From the NCBI GenBank assembly GCA_003150405.1, contig QAMM01000001.1:124001-188000 (forward strand): DNA of 64,000 bases. Direction: 5' to 3'. The notes beneath the pieces are model-generated. The model was not told where the DNA came from. It ran no database searches and was given only the letters and a program-made list of their open reading frames with translations. The DNA comes from Clostridiales bacterium (GTDB lineage: Bacteria; Bacillota; Clostridia; Oscillospirales; Ruminococcaceae). This document shows, piece by piece, positions 59,836 through 64,000 of this stretch. Numbering within the stretch: position 1 is the stretch's first letter; every line of letters begins with the position of its first letter. Made by a program: the position numbers and the translations under genes.

Positions 59836-61578
59836 TTAGCCGTTTTTACGGTCTACATACTGGGTATGAAGAATGTGATGTGCTTTTACGCTGCCCGGCT
59901 CGTCAAAGAACTCATCGTAAATCTTCTTGATCATCGGGTTCTCATGCGACTTACGAATCGGCAGGTTCTTATCCTCTTCATAGATGGCTTTCGCACGCTC
60001 AGCACGCAGGTCTACAAAGTTGCGGACACTTGCAGGCTGGGTCGGCTGGCCGCCGCCATTGACGCATCCGCCAGGGCAGGCCATGATCTCGATGAAGTGG
60101 TAATTCTTCTCGCCGGATTTCACCTTTTCCAGCAGCTCACGCGCATTGGCAAGACCGGAAGCAACCGCAACGTTGATGTCCATACCGGCAACATTGTAGG
60201 TCGCCTCTTTAATGCCTGCGGTGCCGCGAACCTCAGTGAAGTCAAGATTTTTAAGTTCTTCGCCAGTGAGTTTTTCCACTGCGGTACGGAGAGCAGCCTC
60301 CATAACGCCGCCAGTCGCGCCAAAGATAGCTCCAGCGCCGGTGGACTCACCAAGCGGATTGTCAAACTCCTCATCCGGGAGCTGTTCAAAGATGATGCCC
60401 GCGCGTTTGATCATACGGGAGAGTTCACGGGTGGTAAGTGCAATATCAACGTCCGGAACACCGGCTGCATCCTGATGATCACGGCCGATCTCGAACTTCT
60501 TCGCAGTACAAGGCATAATGCTGACCACGACAATATCTTTCGGATCGAGGTTGTTTTTCTCTGCATAATAGGTCTTGATGACTGCACCAAACATCTGCTG
60601 CGGAGATTTGCAGGAGGAAAGGTTATCAATCATTTCCGGATAATTGTACTCGCAGAATTTCACCCATCCCGGAGAACAGGAGGTAATGAGCGGCAGGGTA
60701 CCGCCATTCTGAACACGATGCAGGAATTCGGTCGCTTCCTCCATAATAGTGAGGTCGGCAGAGAAGTCGGTATCGAACACTTTTGCAAAGCCAAGGCGGC
60801 GGAGCGCCGCAACCATTTTGCCCTTGACGTTGGAGCCAACCGGCATACCAAACGCTTCACCCAGGGTGACGCGGATAGACGGCGCGGTGTTGACGATAAC
60901 GTGTTTAGTTGGATCATTGAGAGCTGCCCAGACCTTATCGGTATCATCCTTTTCCGAAAGGGCGCCGGTCGGACATGCAACGATGCACTGACCGCAGGAG
61001 ACGCAGGAGGTCTCGTTCAGGCCGACATCAAACGGACTGCCGATATGGGTTTTGAAGCCGCGTTCAATCGGCCCAATGACCGATACGCTCTGCTGTACGC
61101 TACAAGCAGCAACACAGCGACGGCAGAGAATGCACTTGTTGTTGTCGCGGTACATATGCGGTGCGGAATCGTCAATGTCAACTGGATCGTTAACGCCTTC
61201 GTAGTAATTGACGTCATCTACGCCGTAATCCTTACAGAGCTTCTGCAGCTCACAGTTTTCACTGCGGACACAGGAAAGACATTTTTTGTCATGGGTAGAG
61301 AGAATAAGCTCAAGGGTGAGCTTTCTCGCTTTCTGGATTGCCGGAGAGTTGGTGACAACCTCCATACCTTCGTTGACTGGGTACACGCAGGCTGCGACCA
61401 GGCTTCTTGCGCCTTTGACTTCGACTACGCAGATACGGCAGGCACCGATGGCATTAATGTCTTTTAAATAGCAAAGAGTCGGGATATCGAACCCATTTTC
61501 GCGTGCAGCTTCAAGAATGGTGTAGTTCTTCGGCACGCTCAATGGAATTCCATTGATTTTGATGTTTACATTTTCCAT
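59836..61578 (-). CDS. hydA: [FeFe] hydrogenase catalytic subunit HydA (NADH/ferredoxin-type)
   Basis: Hydrogen-evolving or bifurcating hydrogenase subunit of 580 residues. In order: [2Fe-2S] domain (CYLKDINAIGACRICVVEV...AACVYP), His-Cys3 cluster (HDKKCLSCVRSENC), two [4Fe-4S] clusters (CILCRRCVAACS; CVSCGQCIVACP), then the H-cluster domain with L1 TSCSPGW, L2 MPCTAKKFE and L3 MACPGGCVNGGGQP, and the small-subunit-like C terminus. TSCSPGW rather than TSCCPGW is typical of the multi-subunit (A3) group. ATG 61578 follows GGGGAG; it lies 16 bases after hydB, so the subunits are made together. Confidence 0.96.
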   Translation of the reverse strand: MENVNIKINGIPLSVPKNYTILEAARENGFDIPTLCYLKDINAIGACRICVVEVKGARSLVAACVYPVNEGMEVVTNSPAIQKARKLTLELILSTHDKKCLSCVRSENCELQKLCKDYGVDDVNYYEGVNDPVDIDDSAPHMYRDNNKCILCRRCVAACSVQQSVSVIGPIERGFKTHIGSPFDVGLNETSCVSCGQCIVACPTGALSEKDDTDKVWAALNDPTKHVIVNTAPSIRVTLGEAFGMPVGSNVKGKMVAALRRLGFAKVFDTDFSADLTIMEEATEFLHRVQNGGTLPLITSCSPGWVKFCEYNYPEMIDNLSSCKSPQQMFGAVIKTYYAEKNNLDPKDIVVVSIMPCTAKKFEIGRDHQDAAGVPDVDIALTTRELSRMIKRAGIIFEQLPDEEFDNPLGESTGAGAIFGATGGVMEAALRTAVEKLTGEELKNLDFTEVRGTAGIKEATYNVAGMDINVAVASGLANARELLEKVKSGEKNYHFIEIMACPGGCVNGGGQPTQPASVRNFVDLRAERAKAIYEEDKNLPIRKSHENPMIKKIYDEFFDEPGSVKAHHILHTQYVDRKNG

Positions 61579-61594
61579 CTCGGTACTTCTCCCC

Positions 61595-63382
61595 TTATTT
61601 CTTCGAAATTGCTGCGAACTTACATTTCTCCATACAAGCGCCGCACTTAATGCACTTATCCTTGTCGATGACATGCGGCTGTTTTACCGTGCCGCTGATG
61701 GCGCCAACCGGACATACTCTGGAGCAGAGGGTGCAGCCTTTGCACTTGGCCGGATCAATCTCGTAGCTGAGCAGGTCTTTACATACGCCCGCCGGACATC
61801 TCTTATCCACAACGTGGGCAATATATTCATCTCTGAAATACCGCAGGGTGGAGAGCACCGGGTTCGGAGCAGTCTGTCCCAAACCGCACAGGGAATTGTT
61901 TTTAATGTGGTAGCAAAGCTCTTCCATTTTGTCAAGGTCCTCAAGGGTACCCTGGCCTTTGGTGACTTTATCCAGCATCTCATAAAGGCGCTTGGTGCCA
62001 ACACGGCACGGGGTGCATTTACCGCAGGATTCGTCAACTGTAAACTCCAAGAAGAACTTCGCAATATCAACCATGCAGTTGTCCTCATCCATAACGATGA
62101 GACCGCCGGATCCCATCATAGAGCCGATGGCGATGAGGTTGTCGTAGTCAATCGGCACGTCGAAATGCTCCGCCGGGATACATCCGCCGGAAGGACCGCC
62201 AGTCTGGGCGGCTTTGAACTTTTTGCCGTTTGGAATACCGCCACCGATTTCCTCAACAATTTCGCGGAGGGTAGTGCCCATTGGGACTTCAACGAGGCCG
62301 GTGTTGTTAATTTTGCCGCCAAGTGCAAAAACCTTGGTGCCCTTAGACTTCTCGGTGCCCATAGAAGAGAACCATTCCGGCCCTTTGAGGATAATCTGCG
62401 GAATATTCGCATAGGTTTCAACATTGTTGAGGATGGTCGGTTTGCCGAACAGGCCTTTCACCGCCGGGAACGGAGGACGGCAGCGCGGCTCGCCGCGTTT
62501 GCCTTCAATCGAGGTCATAAGGGCAGTTTCCTCACCGCAGACAAATGCGCCGGCGCCGAGACGCAGGCCGATGTCAAAATCAAAGCCGGTGCCGAAAATG
62601 TCTTTGCCGAGCAGGCCGTATTCACGTGCCTGGCTAATGGCAATTTCAAGGCGTTTAACCGCAATGGGGTACTCTGCACGAACGTAGATATAACCCTGGG
62701 AAGCACCGATTGCATAACCGGCAATCGCCATTGCCTCAAGAACGGCATGCGGGTCACCTTCGAGGACCGAACGGTCCATGAACGCGCCCGGATCCCCTTC
62801 GTCGGCGTTACAGCAGACGTATTTCTGGTCTGCATGGTTCATGGCAGCAAGAGACCATTTACGGCCAGTCGGGAAGCCAGCGCCGCCACGGCCGCGGAGA
62901 CCGGAATCCAAAATAATCTGAATGACCTGCTCCGGGGTGTACTCGGTCAGACATTTGCCGAGAGCCTGGTAGCCGTCAAACGCTATGTATTCATCAATAT
63001 TTTCCGGATTAATAACACCGCAGTTGCGCAGCGCAACACGGTGCTGTTTTTTGTAGAAGTCGGTCTCGTTGAGAGACTTGATGTTGTCATCCTCAACCGT
63101 CTCCTGGTAAAGAAGGCGTTTGACGATACGGCCTTTGAGGAGGTGCTCGTCAACAATCTCTTTAATGTCTTCCGGTTTTACGCGGGAATAAAAGCTGCCC
63201 TCCGGATAAACGACCATAATCGGGCCGAGTGCACAGAGACCAAAGCAGCCGGTACGGATGACGTTTACCTCGTTTTCGAGACCGACCGCCTTAATTTCTT
63301 TTTCGAGTTCCGCGATAATCTGCTCAGAGCCGGAGGAAGTACAGCCGGTACCACCGCAGACCAGTACGTTAGAACGAAACAT
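61595..63382 (-). CDS. hydB: Hydrogenase NADH-binding subunit HydB (NuoF-like)
   Basis: Flavoprotein subunit of 595 residues that exchanges electrons between NAD(H) and the hydrogenase. N-terminal thioredoxin-like [2Fe-2S] domain (VCGGTGCTSSGS; TGCFGLCALGP), FMN/NADH site (LRGRGGAGFPTGRKW; CNADEGDPGAFMDR; GAGAFVCGEETALMTSIEGKRGEPR), a [4Fe-4S] site (ESCGKCTPCRVGTKRL), and two C-terminal ferredoxin clusters (CKGCTLCSRVCPVGAI; CIKCGACMEKCKFAAI). GGAGG precedes the ATG. Between the [2Fe-2S] gene and hydA, the standard order. Confidence 0.96.
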   Translation of the reverse strand: MFRSNVLVCGGTGCTSSGSEQIIAELEKEIKAVGLENEVNVIRTGCFGLCALGPIMVVYPEGSFYSRVKPEDIKEIVDEHLLKGRIVKRLLYQETVEDDNIKSLNETDFYKKQHRVALRNCGVINPENIDEYIAFDGYQALGKCLTEYTPEQVIQIILDSGLRGRGGAGFPTGRKWSLAAMNHADQKYVCCNADEGDPGAFMDRSVLEGDPHAVLEAMAIAGYAIGASQGYIYVRAEYPIAVKRLEIAISQAREYGLLGKDIFGTGFDFDIGLRLGAGAFVCGEETALMTSIEGKRGEPRCRPPFPAVKGLFGKPTILNNVETYANIPQIILKGPEWFSSMGTEKSKGTKVFALGGKINNTGLVEVPMGTTLREIVEEIGGGIPNGKKFKAAQTGGPSGGCIPAEHFDVPIDYDNLIAIGSMMGSGGLIVMDEDNCMVDIAKFFLEFTVDESCGKCTPCRVGTKRLYEMLDKVTKGQGTLEDLDKMEELCYHIKNNSLCGLGQTAPNPVLSTLRYFRDEYIAHVVDKRCPAGVCKDLLSYEIDPAKCKGCTLCSRVCPVGAISGTVKQPHVIDKDKCIKCGACMEKCKFAAISKK

Positions 63383-63396
63383 TGATTCAATCCTCC

Positions 63397-63765
63397 TTAT
63401 GCGTTGGCGCCAATTGTATACTCGGTAACGACGTTACCGTTTACAATGTGGTCGTTGATGACTCTTACCATTTTTTCTGCTGTCATTTTGACATAGGTTG
63501 TCTTTTTGCCGTCGGCCTCAAAAACCTCGACAACCGGCTCAAATTTGCAGATGCCAATGCAGCCGGTCTGGGTGACCATGGCATTATGAAGCTGGCGTTT
63601 TGCCACTTCTTCACTGGCAGCGTTGAGAACCGGACGGGCGCCGGCCGCAATGCCGCAGGTTGCCATACCAACAACAATGCGGTAATCCACGTCATTGTTT
63701 TCACGGACGACTACACTGCTCTTTACACGGTCACGGATAGCCTGTAATTCTGCTAAACTTTTCAT
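63397..63765 (-). CDS. Thioredoxin-like [2Fe-2S] ferredoxin subunit of the hydrogenase cluster
   Basis: Electron-transfer protein of 122 residues found between the histidine-kinase-like gene and hydB in clostridial hyd operons. Cluster region: VGMATCGIAAGARPVLNAA and VTQTGCIGICKFEPVVEVF. As in its relatives, only three of the classical four Cys are evident in this reading. GGTGG lies nine bases before the ATG. 14 bases separate it from hydB and 36 bases from the upstream stop codon. Confidence 0.92.
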   Translation of the reverse strand: MKSLAELQAIRDRVKSSVVVRENNDVDYRIVVGMATCGIAAGARPVLNAASEEVAKRQLHNAMVTQTGCIGICKFEPVVEVFEADGKKTTYVKMTAEKMVRVINDHIVNGNVVTEYTIGANA

Positions 63766-63801
63766 AAATGCGCACCACCTTAATGAATTTGTTTGGGATT
63801 T

Positions 63802-64000
63802 TCAGGTTATTGAATTGTGTTCGCCGTCAATTTCTCTGGTATTTTCTGCAATCATATCCCGTAAGAAAGTTAATATCTCATTGGAACAGATGTCGACATC
63901 GCCAAGCATTTCCTTCACTTCGCGGGTATCCAGCGTAAAAGTACGGCCGTCCGCCTCATAGCGGTAGACAAACGCAATTTGCGGACTCCCGGAAATTAAG
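63802..64000 (-). CDS. C-terminal part of a histidine-kinase-like ATP-binding protein (partial)
   Basis: Only the last 65 codons lie in the window; the gene continues beyond base 64000. The readable end (SGSPQIAFVYRYEADGRTFTLDTREVKEMLGDVDI ... EIDGEHNSIT) matches the tail of the HATPase-type protein usually placed between the NuoE-like (hydC) gene and the [2Fe-2S] gene in such operons. The ATP-binding motifs themselves are outside the window. Role in the hydrogenase cluster is unknown, perhaps regulatory. Confidence 0.7.
   Translation of the reverse strand, partial: LISGSPQIAFVYRYEADGRTFTLDTREVKEMLGDVDICSNEILTFLRDMIAENTREIDGEHNSIT

Noticed and set aside
59791..63385. Two very long plus-strand frames (about 558 and 610 codons) opposite the hydrogenase genes
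   Set aside because: They lie exactly antisense to hydA and hydB, which have full sets of cofactor motifs; the antisense products show no family features and no ribosome sites.
1..64000. CRISPR array, prophage, insertion sequence or rRNA operon
   Set aside because: I saw no regularly spaced repeats, no phage structural or integrase genes, no intact transposase, and no rRNA motifs anywhere in the window.

Overview
The window looks like chromosomal DNA of an anaerobic, spore-forming Clostridia (Bacillota), most likely an Oscillospirales/Ruminococcaceae-type gut bacterium. The reasons are: spore genes (spmA-spmB, a LysM-GH18 cortex-lytic enzyme with a sporulation-type promoter); an oxygen-sensitive [FeFe] hydrogenase complex (hydA, hydB and a [2Fe-2S] subunit); rubrerythrin; a FabV/TER enoyl reductase of butyrate or fatty-acid synthesis; two T-box leaders; Shine-Dalgarno sequences of the GGAGG type nearly everywhere; and a fairly high GC content. 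There is no prophage, plasmid gene, intact insertion sequence or CRISPR array. Family assignments are from recognised motifs, not from searches.

Layout. 0-7.6 kb (mostly minus strand): a PocR-type AraC regulator and corrinoid protein, a MATE exporter (plus), a small membrane protein, a P-loop kinase, and cstA behind a T-box riboswitch. 7.6-15.5 kb (minus): an acetyltransferase, a KDG permease, a four-gene envelope-stress-like cluster (Tim44-like zinc ribbon, SPFH/virion-core, zinc ribbon, TPM; compare ydjGHI) and the LysM-GH18 enzyme. 15.8-19.3 kb (plus): a CtpE-like P-type ATPase and an ion permease. 19.3-21.2 kb: a lower-GC stretch holding a nucleoside hydrolase between decayed flanks. 21.2-31.2 kb (minus): DUF1848 protein, fibronectin/transglutaminase lipoprotein, acetyltransferase, tRNA-Ala(CGC), rubrerythrin, an ECF sigma/anti-sigma pair, an XRE-cupin regulator with an acyl-CoA ligase behind a second T-box, and a DUF378 protein.

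31.4-34.7 kb (plus): NERD protein, small membrane protein, aminotransferase, trpS. 34.7-39.8 kb (minus): lipoprotein, sugar transferase, YfhO-type membrane protein. 40.2-45.3 kb: yfbR, fabV, an AbrB-type regulator (minus), spmA-spmB and a degenerate SipW-like protein. 45.4-48.9 kb (minus): rpmG-secE-nusG-rplK-rplA, then rplJ-rplL with its own promoter and L10 leader; a terminator follows rplL and no rpoB is there. 49.1-57.2 kb (plus): ddl-murI-DUF1934-argS, a decayed partial copy of argS, a homocysteine S-methyltransferase, ychF and prmA. 57.5-64 kb (minus): a 51-residue membrane protein, a uracil permease and the hydrogenase operon, which runs off the right edge.

The most interesting signal is the pair of T-box leaders. 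They share an identical 30-base apical segment. By position relative to the glyQS T-box, both appear to carry the isoleucine codon AUC as specifier, and both have UGGU in the antiterminator, which fits tRNA-Ile. Neither controls a synthetase or a classical biosynthetic gene: one precedes cstA (pyruvate/peptide uptake), the other an XRE-cupin regulator plus acyl-CoA ligase. I infer that this organism may respond to isoleucine shortage by importing peptides or pyruvate and by activating short branched-chain acids to CoA esters for reductive carboxylation to the 2-oxo acid. Other points of note are the argS remnant directly behind intact argS, a PspA-less YdjGHI-like cluster, an autoregulated-looking ECF promoter, and a signal-peptidase-like protein lacking the usual catalytic residues.
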